Below are positions 1 through 9,974 of a stretch of DNA of 64,000 nt, one piece after another. The position numbers and the translations under genes are program-made. Positions within the stretch are counted from its first letter, which is position 1. Each line of letters opens with the position of its first letter. The notes beneath the pieces were generated by a model, which saw only the letters and a program-made list of their open reading frames with translations, was not told where the DNA came from and did not search any database. Source of the stretch: Anaerorudis cellulosivorans (lineage in GTDB: Bacteria; Bacteroidota; Bacteroidia; Bacteroidales; Dysgonomonadaceae); the NCBI RefSeq assembly GCF_025943985.1, contig NZ_JAPCWE010000003.1, positions 124,001-188,000 on the forward strand, given 5' to 3'.

Positions 1-345
1 ACGAAGTACCAGTTCTTCCATACTGAACGGTTTGGTAATGTAATCATCTGCTCCAACTTTGAATCCCTCTACCACATCCTCTTTCATATTCTTCGCCGTT
101 AAAAAGATAACGGGAATTTCACTATTGATAGATCGGATTTCCTTAACGAGGGTTATTCCGTCTTTCTTGGGCATCATGATATCCACAATACACAAATCGT
201 ATTTCGTTTTCACAAATCCTTTAAAACCGGCTTCCCCATCCGGGAAAAGATCAGTTTCATATCCTTTTGCCTGGAGATATTCTCTAAGCAACATGCCAAG
301 ATTCTCATCATCTTCGCATAAAAAAATTTTTAATTTCTCTTCCAT
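1..345 (-). CDS. rprY: Response regulator, receiver domain (partial, RprY-like)
   Basis: The reverse strand starts with ATG at 345 and stays open to the window edge, giving 115 residues of a receiver domain. The acidic pocket E11-D12-D13, phospho-acceptor D55 in IVDIMMP, T83 and K105 in ITKPF are all present. The DNA-binding output domain lies outside the window. The histidine kinase gene ends 1 nt before this start, so the two are co-transcribed and probably translationally coupled. The sequence reads like the Bacteroides/Porphyromonas RprY family (OmpR class). The name rests on recalled similarity plus the neighbouring kinase. Confidence 0.85.
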   Translation of the reverse strand, partial: MEEKLKIFLCEDDENLGMLLREYLQAKGYETDLFPDGEAGFKGFVKTKYDLCIVDIMMPKKDGITLVKEIRSINSEIPVIFLTAKNMKEDVVEGFKVGADDYITKPFSMEELVLR

Positions 346-346
346 A

Positions 347-1906
347 TCATTTTCTTGTTATTACGGGTAAACTAATTATAAATTTAGTGCCTTTGCCGAC
401 TTCGCTTTCGGCACGTATTGTTCCTTTATGATCGGTAACGATTTTATACACATACGCCAAGCCAAGGCCAAAACCTTTTACATCGTGAAGATTGCCTGTG
501 GGTATACGATAAAACCTGTCGAATATCTTTTTCAGGTATTCTTTTTTTATACCAATCCCATTATCCTCGATGGAAATTAAGAGTTTGTTCCCTTCATTCC
601 ACGTTCGTATCATCAATTTGAGAGGGACATCTTCACGCCGATATTTCAACGCATTGTCGAGCAGATTGAAAAGCACATTGGTAAGATGCATTTCATCGGC
701 CATCACAAGCGAATCTTCGGCTTGCAGATCAATATCGAGACTCCCTCCAAATTTCTCCACTTTCAGCACATGGGTATTCGCCACATTCACAACCAAATCG
801 TTGACATCCACTTCTTTCATCTTCAGCGTGGTATGTTGTTTGTCGAAAAGCGACATTTGAAGCACCTTTTCCACCAGAAAGCTCAAGCGCTTGGTTTCAT
901 CGTTTATCACACCGGTTACATGTTTAAAAACCTCAGGCGATTTGGTGATGGATGGGTCTTTCAACATTTGAGCAGCCAACGAAATGGTTGATACAGGGGT
1001 TTTCAACTCATGTGTCATGTTGTTGATAAAATCATTCTTCATTTCAGACAAACGCTTTTGTCTGAACAAGGTCACGATGGTGTATATAAAGGTAATCAGC
1101 AGAAGAAACGTAAATAGCAGAGACGGAATAAAAAACTTCATTTCTGCCGATATATAATCCTGCTTCGAAGGAAAATACACCCTCAACGTATTCAATTTTG
1201 CCGGTGGATCGTTTGGAAAAAGAGTTTGTGTATAGATAGCCTTTTCATCTTTAGGATTGAAACCCGGCGAAACATACACTACCCTGTTGTTATAATCGAT
1301 TACCTGGAAACTGTAAGGTACATTCATACCGTTTGACAACAATTCTGAACGAATATACGCATCCAATTGTCTGAAATCGATACGTTTTTCAATAGGCTCT
1401 TCGCTTGCTCGGTACATAATTTTAAGAATCACTTCATCCAGGAGCGCCTGTTCGTGTAAATAACGTTTCGATAACGATTGCTGCATATCGTATGAGGTCT
1501 TCGGAATAGAACCGGCACCATGATGGGGAGAAATAAAGACTCCCGTCGATTGATCCATCGGAGTGTTGCTGCCCGATATACCTTGCTTCAGATCCGAACC
1601 GCTTTCAGAAGGTGTGGCAATCGTTGATTCCGACGTCTTGCCCATTGTGCTCGAACCACCGTATTGAGGTTGTCTATATTGATAATATCGGTTTTCCGAC
1701 TCAATCATATCTTCCTGCAAATAACGGTAGGTCTGATCGATTTCGAGCTGTTTAACTACATTATTCAAACTCTTTCTCACTGCTTCGTCAAACTGTGCAT
1801 TTCGTGCACTGATCGTTATTTTCATATAATGAACCTGTAAGAAAAGCAGTGCAAAAAAAGCAACAAACATCACCACGGCAAGTAACCACATGGTTGATTT
1901 TTTCAT
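347..1906 (-). CDS. rprX: Sensor histidine kinase (RprX-like)
   Basis: 519 aa membrane histidine kinase partnered with the adjacent response regulator. TM1 is at about residues 7-25, followed by a roughly 230-residue periplasmic region with a low-complexity Ser/Gly/Thr stretch (80-130), then TM2 at about 258-280. The H-box is NNMTHELKTP with phospho-accepting H299. The N-box is NVLFNLLDNALKY, G1 is EDNGIGI and G2 is GFGLGLAYV, so the ATPase domain looks complete. The signal sensed cannot be read from sequence. Assignment to RprX rests on the family look and the RprY-like partner. Confidence 0.85.
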   Translation of the reverse strand: MKKSTMWLLAVVMFVAFFALLFLQVHYMKITISARNAQFDEAVRKSLNNVVKQLEIDQTYRYLQEDMIESENRYYQYRQPQYGGSSTMGKTSESTIATPSESGSDLKQGISGSNTPMDQSTGVFISPHHGAGSIPKTSYDMQQSLSKRYLHEQALLDEVILKIMYRASEEPIEKRIDFRQLDAYIRSELLSNGMNVPYSFQVIDYNNRVVYVSPGFNPKDEKAIYTQTLFPNDPPAKLNTLRVYFPSKQDYISAEMKFFIPSLLFTFLLLITFIYTIVTLFRQKRLSEMKNDFINNMTHELKTPVSTISLAAQMLKDPSITKSPEVFKHVTGVINDETKRLSFLVEKVLQMSLFDKQHTTLKMKEVDVNDLVVNVANTHVLKVEKFGGSLDIDLQAEDSLVMADEMHLTNVLFNLLDNALKYRREDVPLKLMIRTWNEGNKLLISIEDNGIGIKKEYLKKIFDRFYRIPTGNLHDVKGFGLGLAYVYKIVTDHKGTIRAESEVGKGTKFIISLPVITRK

Positions 1907-1998
1907 ACATTCCTATTTTAAAGATCGTCTTTTTCTTTTCTATTTAACAAATAAACGACTTTTTTGTTTAACATTTCATCTTAAAATTAAAAAATTAA

Positions 1999-2034
1999 CG
2001 TCGTATAATATTATTTAATAATATTTACACGACG
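1999..2034. repeat. Nested inverted repeat between rprX and the gtrA-like gene
   Basis: Outer arms CGTCGT (1999-2004) and ACGACG (2029-2034) enclose perfect inner arms AATATTATT (2007-2015) and AATAATATT (2017-2025). It lies upstream of the rprX start and downstream of the gtrA-like stop, in a very AT-rich 195-bp gap. It could be an operator for the two-component operon or a weak terminator. The lack of a T-run argues against a classic terminator. Confidence 0.5.
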
Positions 2035-2101
2035 AATACTCTTTTTGGCTTTGTTTTTTATATTTGTTTCAATAAAAACAGACTGTTTTTCGAATTTTCC
2101 C

Positions 2102-2584
2102 TTATCTCATTTTGTCTTGGCGAATAAATGTATTTATGGGATTCGGCTGAAAACTTTGGCCGGTGGTAACCTTCTTATCTTTTTGAACTTTTTTGAAAAC
2201 CCATTCCTTTTGCAGCGTGAAATTGAAACAAGTGGAAACAACGATATCGACCATGATACGAGTAATCTTGTAATCGATAGAGAAAAATGTTGACACAAAA
2301 TAAGTTCCTGAAGATTTTAGCATAATACTGTTAATCACAGTGATAGAAAATTTCAACAACTGCTTGAACAACGAATTGTGATACACCGCACCATCGGAGT
2401 TAAAGGTCCATTGCTTATTGAGCATAAAATTAATAAACGCCCCCACAATTCCTCCAATAACAATACCCAAAGTATAGTGAATATGAAACACCTCAACAAC
2501 GAAGATCATTATTCCATAGTCCACCATTCCCCCAATTAATGCGGAAAATTGTGCTTTAGTAAAAACAATAATGTGCTTAAGCAT
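2102..2584 (-). CDS. GtrA-like family membrane protein
   Basis: 160 aa with four hydrophobic segments (about 10-30, 38-58, 75-95, 105-125) and the GtrA-family look: FSALIGGMVDYGIM near the N-terminus and a polar LNKQWTF loop after TM2. GtrA-like proteins are thought to move polyprenyl-linked sugars across the inner membrane or to assist cell-surface glycan synthesis. It overlaps the upstream CDP-alcohol phosphotransferase gene by 8 nt, so the two are probably co-translated and may act in one lipid or glycan pathway. The substrate is unknown. Confidence 0.8.
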   Translation of the reverse strand: MLKHIIVFTKAQFSALIGGMVDYGIMIFVVEVFHIHYTLGIVIGGIVGAFINFMLNKQWTFNSDGAVYHNSLFKQLLKFSITVINSIMLKSSGTYFVSTFFSIDYKITRIMVDIVVSTCFNFTLQKEWVFKKVQKDKKVTTGQSFQPNPINTFIRQDKMR

Positions 2585-3302
2585 TTTCTTTTTTTCTGCT
2601 TTGCAATTCTTTTTCTTTTGCTATACGCTCTTCAGCATCGCGTTGATTGGCGAGTCGAAGCAATTTGCGACATTCTGTAAGGTTAGAAATAAGTAAAAAT
2701 ACACAAGCTGCACTTGCAAGATAATTAATGGAACCGGGAATAAATACCTCTAAAGTAATAATGGTTGCCAATAGCAATCGAACTTCCGTTGGTCCAAAAA
2801 TACCCGAATCGATCGAATATTGTCCTCCGACTTTGTAACGAAGCTGAGCCGTAATCATCTCCCAACCATACATCACTACGAAAAGAAAGCCCACATATTT
2901 CCAAGGCCCCTGAGCATAAATCATATATCCTAACCCGATAAGGATAGTACCAATCCAATCAACCGTTATATCCAATGAAAAACCATACCATTTACGGGGT
3001 TTATTTCGATAATATGCCAACCGTCCGTCTAACGAATCGCCAAACCAATTAATAAGGAATCCGGCTAACGAAAGTAATAACCAATAGCGGCTCACAAAAG
3101 CGCCCAATATAAAGCTGCAGGCAACCAAGATGTTTCCGAAGAAACCAATGGCCGTTAATCCGTCGGAACTTATCCACGATGGCATTCGCTGTACCAAGTA
3201 AGCAATGGTTTTTTGCTCCACCTCGCGTAAAATATTGGTCCTTTCCCGATCTTTGGCAATCAGCTTCAGCGTTTTCGCCATATTTTCATTATTCTCTTCC
3301 AT
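2577..3302 (-). CDS. CDP-alcohol phosphatidyltransferase family protein
   Basis: 241 aa integral membrane enzyme expected to transfer a phosphatidyl or phospho-alcohol group from CDP-alcohol. The family motif is visible in GDSLDGRLAYYRNK followed by GFSLDITVD, giving the D..DG..A...G...D...D pattern of metal-binding aspartates. The residue after the conserved Ala is Tyr where Arg is more usual. About five TM segments follow, and the C-terminus is a charged tail. It is the first gene of a two-gene operon with the GtrA-like gene. The product lipid cannot be predicted. Confidence 0.8.
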   Translation of the reverse strand: MEENNENMAKTLKLIAKDRERTNILREVEQKTIAYLVQRMPSWISSDGLTAIGFFGNILVACSFILGAFVSRYWLLLSLAGFLINWFGDSLDGRLAYYRNKPRKWYGFSLDITVDWIGTILIGLGYMIYAQGPWKYVGFLFVVMYGWEMITAQLRYKVGGQYSIDSGIFGPTEVRLLLATIITLEVFIPGSINYLASAACVFLLISNLTECRKLLRLANQRDAEERIAKEKELQSRKKENA

Positions 3303-3568
3303 TTCCCTAACATTTAAACTTTTTCTTTACCATTCTTAATAACGATATTCCTAAAACAAAAAACTTTTGACACACGCCACAGGCTACAAGATCTCAATCG
3401 TATAACTAGGCGTCGTTAGAAAAATTTAAACTCTGAACTTTTTTGTTCTATTTCTTAAAAAGAAACCACATATTCCCGGTTGCATTAAGTGCAAATGTAA
3501 CCGAATAATTTGATATTACGAAAATGTTACAAAAAAAGATATAGTTAAATTTTATTAATTTATAGCAC

Positions 3569-4471
3569 TTACTCGATAGATGTATCAATCTTGATGCTGA
3601 TAACAGGCCTGGGAATCAGCTTTTTGGAAAACACACTCCGATACCAGACCACACCCGCTTCAATTGCCGATTTCGGCATTAACCAGTATTCTGAAGTTAC
3701 CCCTACATACGGCTGTGGCATCATGGGCATGGGCTTATTACGTGCCTGCTCATTCCAATAAAGAGGAGCGCCTCCGAACAGATTCATGTAGAGTCCCTCG
3801 TCAAACATGAAACGACTGTGTACGTTAAATATAACGGACGATTGGTTGATCCCTAGAGTATTTTTAGACGTAGTCGTATAATTTATCCCGCTTTCGATGA
3901 GAAAACTCTTGTCGGGAGAATAATTCATGCCGAATAATACATTCCAAAAAGGTACGATTCCATAGTTGGAATGGTAATAGAGATTAGATGAAAATGTAGT
4001 AGTTGGATTTAAACTATACAAGGCTCCTACATTGATCCAGTAGAAATTTTGTTTACCCCCGGTTAAAGGTGCATCGGTTAATCCAATAGCCGTTGAAGAA
4101 GATAAACTCCAACGTGGAGTGAGGGTGAATAGAACCCCGGCAAGAGTGTTCCGGGAATACCGGAACTCAGAGCTCCAACCGAAAAAACTCATGGGTGAAG
4201 AAGCGGGGGGCTGAAAAACAGCAGAGAGTGGAGGATAAATCCGATCAATTTTGAACGATTCCCACGGATTTAATGTACTTGACGATATATGAATAGGCGA
4301 CAACGGCATATCACGCATCATCCTCATGGAATCGAATATCTGTATGGGTGTTTCACCCGAAGATTCCACTTTAACGGTATCTTTTCCCGTGGCAACGTTT
4401 TGAGCTTGCATCCCCAAACTGCAGAAAAAAAAACCTGCTAAAACCATAAGGTAAAAATAGAAAACTTTCAT
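3569..4471 (-). CDS. Putative outer-membrane beta-barrel protein
   Basis: 300 aa with a signal peptide (about 1-23, ending MQAQ). After a proline-rich linker come alternating aromatic/polar strands ending in a charged tail, typical of a Bacteroidetes outer-membrane barrel (for example SSEFRYSRNTLAGVLF and WINVGALYSL). No enzyme motif was seen. It lies downstream of ruvA on the same strand with a 115-nt gap. Function is unknown. Confidence 0.6.
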   Translation of the reverse strand: MKVFYFYLMVLAGFFFCSLGMQAQNVATGKDTVKVESSGETPIQIFDSMRMMRDMPLSPIHISSSTLNPWESFKIDRIYPPLSAVFQPPASSPMSFFGWSSEFRYSRNTLAGVLFTLTPRWSLSSSTAIGLTDAPLTGGKQNFYWINVGALYSLNPTTTFSSNLYYHSNYGIVPFWNVLFGMNYSPDKSFLIESGINYTTTSKNTLGINQSSVIFNVHSRFMFDEGLYMNLFGGAPLYWNEQARNKPMPMMPQPYVGVTSEYWLMPKSAIEAGVVWYRSVFSKKLIPRPVISIKIDTSIE

Positions 4472-4586
4472 CCTGAATCTCCGCTTTATTAGTGTAAAAG
4501 TAGTAAATTATTTTATATGTTTATCCTTACATAGGAAATTATTCCATCCTGATTTAAACAGATAACAAGTTCAAGTGAAATCGGCA

Positions 4587-5177
4587 TTACAACCTTTTCA
4601 ATGCTTCCTTAATGACGGCCTCAACCGATAAAGCAGGCGACTCTTTGACAATCTTTGCAACAATTTTTTGGGAATTATTCTGTGAAAACCCTAGCATAAC
4701 CAACGCCGATACAGCTTCTCTTGCCACAGCCGAGAGTGTCGAGATCCTTGGTAATGATATCATATCGGCATCTTCAGCCGTTTGGATTTTGTCCTTTAAA
4801 TCGACAATGATGCGTTGTGCCGTTTTGACACCAATACCTTTCACAGATTGAAGCAGGCCTACATTTTCAGTAACAATTGCCGCTTCCAATTCTTTGGAAT
4901 TAAGGGAAGACAGCATGACTCGAGCTGTAGAAGGTCCAACGCCCGAAACACTGATGAGAAGCAAAAAAATATCACGTTCGTGTCGTTCTGCAAAACCATA
5001 AAGCACATAAGCATCTTCGCGAATGGATTCATAAATATAGATTTTTGCCGATTTTCGGCTATTGAGCGCAGTATACGTGTTCAACGAGATATTTGCCTGA
5101 TACCCCATACCATTGCATTCCAACGTAATGGAAGCAGGGGTAAGCTCAATAATTTCACCTCGGATATAATCAATCAT
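4587..5177 (-). CDS. ruvA: Holliday junction DNA helicase subunit RuvA
   Basis: 196 aa, the normal RuvA length. The start MIDYIRGEI and the OB-fold domain (about 1-62) are typical. The two helix-hairpin-helix units are visible around [19 protein letters not shown] (about residues 76-94) and [19 protein letters not shown] (about 111-129). The C-terminal domain III (about 150-196) binds RuvB. RuvA tetramers bind Holliday junctions and load RuvB for branch migration. ruvB is not adjacent. Confidence 0.95.
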   Translation of the reverse strand: MIDYIRGEIIELTPASITLECNGMGYQANISLNTYTALNSRKSAKIYIYESIREDAYVLYGFAERHERDIFLLLISVSGVGPSTARVMLSSLNSKELEAAIVTENVGLLQSVKGIGVKTAQRIIVDLKDKIQTAEDADMISLPRISTLSAVAREAVSALVMLGFSQNNSQKIVAKIVKESPALSVEAVIKEALKRL

Positions 5178-5350
5178 ATTTCACAAAAAATAATTCGAAC
5201 AATGCATTTATTCCGTAAATATAACGTAAACGAATGGAAAACGAATAAAATAGAAAAAAAACCTAAATTATCCGAATGTTGAAAAAGAAAAACAAGAATA
5301 ACAAAAGTAGCAAGAAAATGGGAAACATAAAACAGAAGGAGGGAAAACTA

Positions 5351-5377
5351 ACAAGCCGAACGTAATGTCCGGCTTGT
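5351..5377 (-). terminator. Probable terminator of the first efflux operon
   Basis: ACAAGCCG (5351-5358) pairs with CGGCTTGT (5370-5377). Read on the minus strand the stem is followed by TTAGTTTTCC. It lies 30 nt past the stop of the PII-like gene, the last gene of the operon. Confidence 0.65.
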
Positions 5378-5406
5378 CGACTGAATTATTGAAAAATGCA
5401 AGGTGC

Positions 5407-5700
5407 TCAAATCATTTCTTCGATATTCCACACAAAAGCACGTAATCCCAAATTTTCGGCTTCCTCATCCAGCTCTTTGAGATATTTCAATAAAGGAGCT
5501 ACGCGATTATCTTCAACAACGGTTAAAATAGCGTTGTTTATCGATGGCCAAGCATGTGTTCCATAATGCGGTTCTCCTGCCTTGCTTCCTCTCCCGTACA
5601 CTTCCTTCCACGAAGTGAACCCTCGGATATTCAATCTCGAAAGATTATCGACGATTACATTATAATGCGCCTGGTCTATTACTATCATTACTGCTTTCAT
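5407..5700 (-). CDS. PII-like small protein, last gene of efflux operon 1
   Basis: 97 aa with the beta-alpha-beta-beta-alpha-beta layout of PII/CutA-like trimeric proteins: strand KAVMIVID, helix HYNVIVDNLSRLNI, strand GFTSWKEVYG, a Gly/His-rich loop (GSKAGEPHYGTHAWP), then strand NNAILTVVED and helix PLLKYLKEL. No canonical PII T-loop Tyr signature was seen. It starts 14 nt after the RND pump stop, so it belongs to the operon. A second protein with the same WP-x-x-N-x-A motif ends the other RND operon (18366-18671). PII-like genes linked to RND pumps are known, and a ligand-sensing role is inferred. Confidence 0.65.
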   Translation of the reverse strand: MKAVMIVIDQAHYNVIVDNLSRLNIRGFTSWKEVYGRGSKAGEPHYGTHAWPSINNAILTVVEDNRVAPLLKYLKELDEEAENLGLRAFVWNIEEMI

Positions 5701-5714
5701 AATTGCTGTTGTTT

Positions 5715-8700
5715 TTAAATTGTTGTATTCGTATCGCCCGTCGCACTGTTGTTTTCTTCGGCAGTTTCGATCAATTTTTTTCGATGTATTCTGCGTTTGC
5801 GATTAACGCCATAACTACCGAAAATGGAATACAATGCAGGAACAAGCACTAGGGTAACAATAGTGGAGAAGGTCATACCACCTACGATGGATACACCCAA
5901 CGACCTCCATATTTCGGAACCTTGCCCTGTGCCGATAGCCAACGGAACCATACCCAAAATAGTAGTTAAAGCCGTCATCAATACCGGACGGAGTCTCGAT
6001 CGCCCACCATGAACCACTGCTGTGATAATAGACATGCCTCGTTCACGATTCAAGTTGATATAATCGATAAGCACAATACCGTTCTTCACCACCATACCAA
6101 TCAACATAATGAGCCCGATAAAAGCCATAATACCCAACGGAATGTTCGTAATGGTCAATAACAGAAGCGATCCGATAAAAGCAAAAGGTACAGACAAAAT
6201 AATGATAAACGGGTAGGTAAGCGATTCGAACTGCGAAGCCATCACAATATATACCAATAGCACAGCGATGATGAGTAAGACGGTGAGATCGCCAAAAGAC
6301 TCTTGCTGATCTTCGAGCGAACCGGTAATATCCACGCCGATTTCGGATGGAATTTGGGTAGTATTGATAGCTTGCTGAACATCGAGCACTACTTCGTTCA
6401 ATGCACGACGATAAATAGTTGCCTGAACCGTTACAATACGCTGACGGTCTTTACGATCGATCTGCGGAAGCGAGGAACTTTCTACTACGGTTCCTAAGTC
6501 GCGTATCCTGACGCCTACTCCCGTGGGAGTATATACGAGAATGTTTTCGACATCCTCGAGAGATTGACGGTATTTTTCTTCGAAACGCACCGTTATATCA
6601 TATTCATCTCCTTCTTCGCGATATTGGGTCATAACGAGACCATTGATTCGGTTTCTGATGGCACCGGCAGCAGTACTCATCGTTAAACCGTTTAATGCCA
6701 ATTTTTCACGGTCGAATTCAACCTGATATTCTGTACGGTAATCCTTACGCGATATGGTTACGTCACGCAATCCCTTAATATCGGAAAGTTTTGCTTTTAA
6801 ATCGGCAGCAATACGATCGGTAGTAGCCAAGTCGTAACCATATATATCCACATTCACATAACTTCCACCCATCGTCGACATCCTACCTCCTCCGGGTTGT
6901 ACTTGATAGCGATACAATTCCGGATATTGGGAAAGATCCTTACGAATTTCGTCGGCAATTTCATAAATAGTCCTTTTTCTCTCTGCCGCATCAACCAGTC
7001 GAAGGGTAAAAGACATCAAATGGGTGCCGTTATCCATCATGGATGCAATTAAATTATCTTCATCGGCCTGTCCTACCGAAAAAGAAATAATCTGGATCTC
7101 GGGGTACTTCTCGCTAAGCATTTTTTGGATTTTCAATCCTACTTCCCGAGCTATTTCCACACGCGTACCTGTTGGCATTTCGATGGTCATGCCGATTTGG
7201 TTATTATCCGATGACGGGAGGAACTCCGTTTTCAGGGTAAGAGCGCAAATAATAACGCCGCCTATAAAAATAGTTGCGATAATACCTACGGTATGCCATC
7301 TTTTGCGGGCTGCCCAATTAACAAGCTTGGCATAATTCTTGTCGAGGTTGTCCAGCAAAGGAAGGATTTTTTGGCTGTACCAGATATCGAATTTATTCTT
7401 ATTCATATCTTTCGTAGCACGCAACATGTAAGAACTCATCATAGGTGTCAACGTCATGGCAATGATCAATGACAGCAAGATGATGATGGTTACCATCCAA
7501 CCTAATTGCTCAAACAAAATGCCGGCCAATCCGGTTGTCATGGTCATAGGAAGGAATACGGCCACAATGGTAAGGGTAGCTGCTACAATAGACAACGAAA
7601 CTTCTTCCGTACCATAAACAGCAGCCTGTCGCGGACGACTTCCTTTTTCGAGATGCGTCGTTATATTTTCCAATACCACAATGGCATCGTCCACCACCAT
7701 ACCGATGGCTATAGACAACGACGAAAGCGATATAATATTGATGGTGTTGCCTGTAATATAAAGATAAATAAACGATCCGATCAACGATATGGGAATCGTC
7801 GTTAAAACAATGATCGTTGCCCTCCATCTTCCCAAGAAAAACAATACAACAACTCCCACTATAATAAGGGCAAGCAAAATGGTTTCCAGCAAACTGTTGA
7901 TGGCGACTTGAATATAATCAGACGTATCAGTCACCACTTCGATTTGAATATCGGGAGGCAAATTTCTTTGCAGTTGGGGAAGTTGCTCTTTCACCGCTTC
8001 GGCAATGGCCACCGAGTTAGCTCCCGTTTGTTTTTGTACTATGATAGAAGCACTGCGTCGACCGTTCGTGTAATTTTCGAGAACACGACTTTTTACCGTA
8101 TCGTTTACAGTTGCCACATCGCGAAGATAAATAGGCTTTCCTTGACTATTGCCGACAATAAGAGCGTTCAAATCGCGACTTTCGGCCATTTCTCCTTCCA
8201 GACGCAACATATACGTTTGCGTTCCGATATCGAAATTACCTGCCGGCACATTTACATTTTCAGCAGCAATTATCTGAGCAATTTGTTCAAGAGAGAGATG
8301 ATAGGCTTCCAGCTTTTGCGGAGCAACATTTACTTGGATCTCGCGTTGAGGTGCTCCGCTGACAGAAACTGTACCCACACCCGAAATACGGTTCAACGGA
8401 TTAACAATCTGATCATCCAATATTTTATACATCGCCTCCGCACTTTCATCGGCAGTGGCCGAAAGGGTCATCACAGGCATCATATCTGCACTGAATTTCA
8501 AAAGCATCGGATCGGTAGAACCGTCGGGGAGCAATTGTGAGGACAATTCCAGTTTATCCCTCACATCATTCATTGCATTGTCAGTATTGGTCCCGTATTC
8601 GAATTCGAGTATAATAACCGATATTCCGTCTCGCGATCGAGAATTGATATGTTTTAAATTTTCTGTGGAGTTAAGAATATCTTCCAACGGGCGCGTTACG

Positions 8701-8885
8701 TTTGTTTCCACATCTTCGGCTCCTGCTCCCGGATAATATGTCATTACCGAAACAACATTCAGTTCGATATCAGGAAGCAAGTCGATGGGTAATTGAAAAT
8801 AAAAAATAAGCCCAATGAGAACAAGCCCGATAAATATTAATGACGTTCCAACAGGTTTTTTGACAGCGGTTTCGTATGGTTTCAT
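5715..8885 (-). CDS. RND efflux pump inner-membrane transporter 1 (HAE type)
   Basis: 1056 aa, full length for an AcrB-like proton/drug antiporter with 12 TM segments and two large periplasmic loops. N-terminus MKPYETAVKKPVGTSLIFIG. The proton-relay motif in TM4 is GMVVDDAIVVLEN (both aspartates kept) and in TM10 GMVVKNGIVLIDY (lysine kept), matching AcrB D407/D408/K940. It follows its membrane-fusion partner by 36 nt and precedes the PII-like gene by 14 nt. Substrates are likely hydrophobic compounds and are not predictable here. Confidence 0.92.
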   Translation of the reverse strand: MKPYETAVKKPVGTSLIFIGLVLIGLIFYFQLPIDLLPDIELNVVSVMTYYPGAGAEDVETNVTRPLEDILNSTENLKHINSRSRDGISVIILEFEYGTNTDNAMNDVRDKLELSSQLLPDGSTDPMLLKFSADMMPVMTLSATADESAEAMYKILDDQIVNPLNRISGVGTVSVSGAPQREIQVNVAPQKLEAYHLSLEQIAQIIAAENVNVPAGNFDIGTQTYMLRLEGEMAESRDLNALIVGNSQGKPIYLRDVATVNDTVKSRVLENYTNGRRSASIIVQKQTGANSVAIAEAVKEQLPQLQRNLPPDIQIEVVTDTSDYIQVAINSLLETILLALIIVGVVVLFFLGRWRATIIVLTTIPISLIGSFIYLYITGNTINIISLSSLSIAIGMVVDDAIVVLENITTHLEKGSRPRQAAVYGTEEVSLSIVAATLTIVAVFLPMTMTTGLAGILFEQLGWMVTIIILLSLIIAMTLTPMMSSYMLRATKDMNKNKFDIWYSQKILPLLDNLDKNYAKLVNWAARKRWHTVGIIATIFIGGVIICALTLKTEFLPSSDNNQIGMTIEMPTGTRVEIAREVGLKIQKMLSEKYPEIQIISFSVGQADEDNLIASMMDNGTHLMSFTLRLVDAAERKRTIYEIADEIRKDLSQYPELYRYQVQPGGGRMSTMGGSYVNVDIYGYDLATTDRIAADLKAKLSDIKGLRDVTISRKDYRTEYQVEFDREKLALNGLTMSTAAGAIRNRINGLVMTQYREEGDEYDITVRFEEKYRQSLEDVENILVYTPTGVGVRIRDLGTVVESSSLPQIDRKDRQRIVTVQATIYRRALNEVVLDVQQAINTTQIPSEIGVDITGSLEDQQESFGDLTVLLIIAVLLVYIVMASQFESLTYPFIIILSVPFAFIGSLLLLTITNIPLGIMAFIGLIMLIGMVVKNGIVLIDYINLNRERGMSIITAVVHGGRSRLRPVLMTALTTILGMVPLAIGTGQGSEIWRSLGVSIVGGMTFSTIVTLVLVPALYSIFGSYGVNRKRRIHRKKLIETAEENNSATGDTNTTI

Positions 8886-8921
8886 TTTTGATGATTTTAT
8901 GATAAATAACTACACAATATA

Positions 8922-9947
8922 TTATCGTACACTTTCAACTTCAACTTCGGCACCATCAATCAATCCTGCACTTCCTTCTACAATCACTCTGTCACCTTCT
9001 TTTAATCCCGAAACAATTTCGTATTTATCGTTAATTCGTACTCCGAGTTCTACTTTTGTATATACGGCTTTTCCGTCTTTTTCCACGAAAACGTAGCGAT
9101 CGTCGGTACCGGTCTGTTTCAATACGGCCATATCGGAAACAACAGGGTGATCTTCAGTACCGAAATTCAGGGTGACACGAGCAAACATTCCCGGACGGAG
9201 CAGTTGATTGGGGTTGCCAACCTTAATCTCAACAGGGAAAGTATGCGAAATCGGATCGATTGTCGGATATATTACGGAAACTTTTCCATTAAAAACCTCA
9301 TCACCCAACGCATCCGCCTTTATTTCGGCCGGCATATTCTTTGTCACCCGGGTGAAATACGATTCCGAAACGTTTATCAACACTTTAACCGGATTAATGT
9401 TTTCCACAACGAGTATGGGTAATTGAAGCGCAACATCTCCCGGATCATAATTCCTGGCAGACACCACGCCGTCAATGGGACTTATGAGAGTGGTGTTTTC
9501 GATCAGGTTGTTTATCAACGTTTCCATTACCTGAATCTGGCTTTCCAGCTGATCGAGTTGCTGTTTAGAGATACCTCCCACCTTGTAAAGTTCCTGATAA
9601 CGCTCATAATCTCTTTTCAAGGTAGCAAGCTGAGTTTGCTGCTGCGATAAATTGGTTTCGTCCATCACGACCAACTTTTGTCCTTTACGTACCGATGAAC
9701 CCACATCCACATAAATATTCCTGATGCGGCCTCCCATAGCCGGAGCAATATTGTTTCTAACATCGGCTTCAACGGTTGCCGTAAAGCTCGCCAACTGATC
9801 TACCGGAACAAATCGTACTTCTTCTACACGAACTTTTCTTTTCTGCGAAGTTTCTTCGCTATCACGTGAAGTACCTTTTCCTCCACAAGAAGAAAGCAGC
9901 AGCAAGGCAACCAAAGGTGTAAACTTAAATAAGTTATAGGTTTTCAT
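8922..9947 (-). CDS. RND efflux membrane-fusion (periplasmic adaptor) protein 1
   Basis: 341 aa lipoprotein. The signal peptide ends in a lipobox (LLLLSSCGGK, Cys about residue 21). Beta-barrel and lipoyl halves follow: NNIAPAMGGRIRNIYVDVG and VGSSVRKGQKLVVMDE, with a short coiled-coil hairpin (about 95-145) and then SPIDGVVSARNYDPGD. It bridges the RND pump and the TolC-like channel encoded next to it. It starts 27 nt after the tolC-like stop. Confidence 0.92.
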   Translation of the reverse strand: MKTYNLFKFTPLVALLLLSSCGGKGTSRDSEETSQKRKVRVEEVRFVPVDQLASFTATVEADVRNNIAPAMGGRIRNIYVDVGSSVRKGQKLVVMDETNLSQQQTQLATLKRDYERYQELYKVGGISKQQLDQLESQIQVMETLINNLIENTTLISPIDGVVSARNYDPGDVALQLPILVVENINPVKVLINVSESYFTRVTKNMPAEIKADALGDEVFNGKVSVIYPTIDPISHTFPVEIKVGNPNQLLRPGMFARVTLNFGTEDHPVVSDMAVLKQTGTDDRYVFVEKDGKAVYTKVELGVRINDKYEIVSGLKEGDRVIVEGSAGLIDGAEVEVESVR

Positions 9948-9974
9948 AAGACAATCTTTTTATTTTTATACTTA

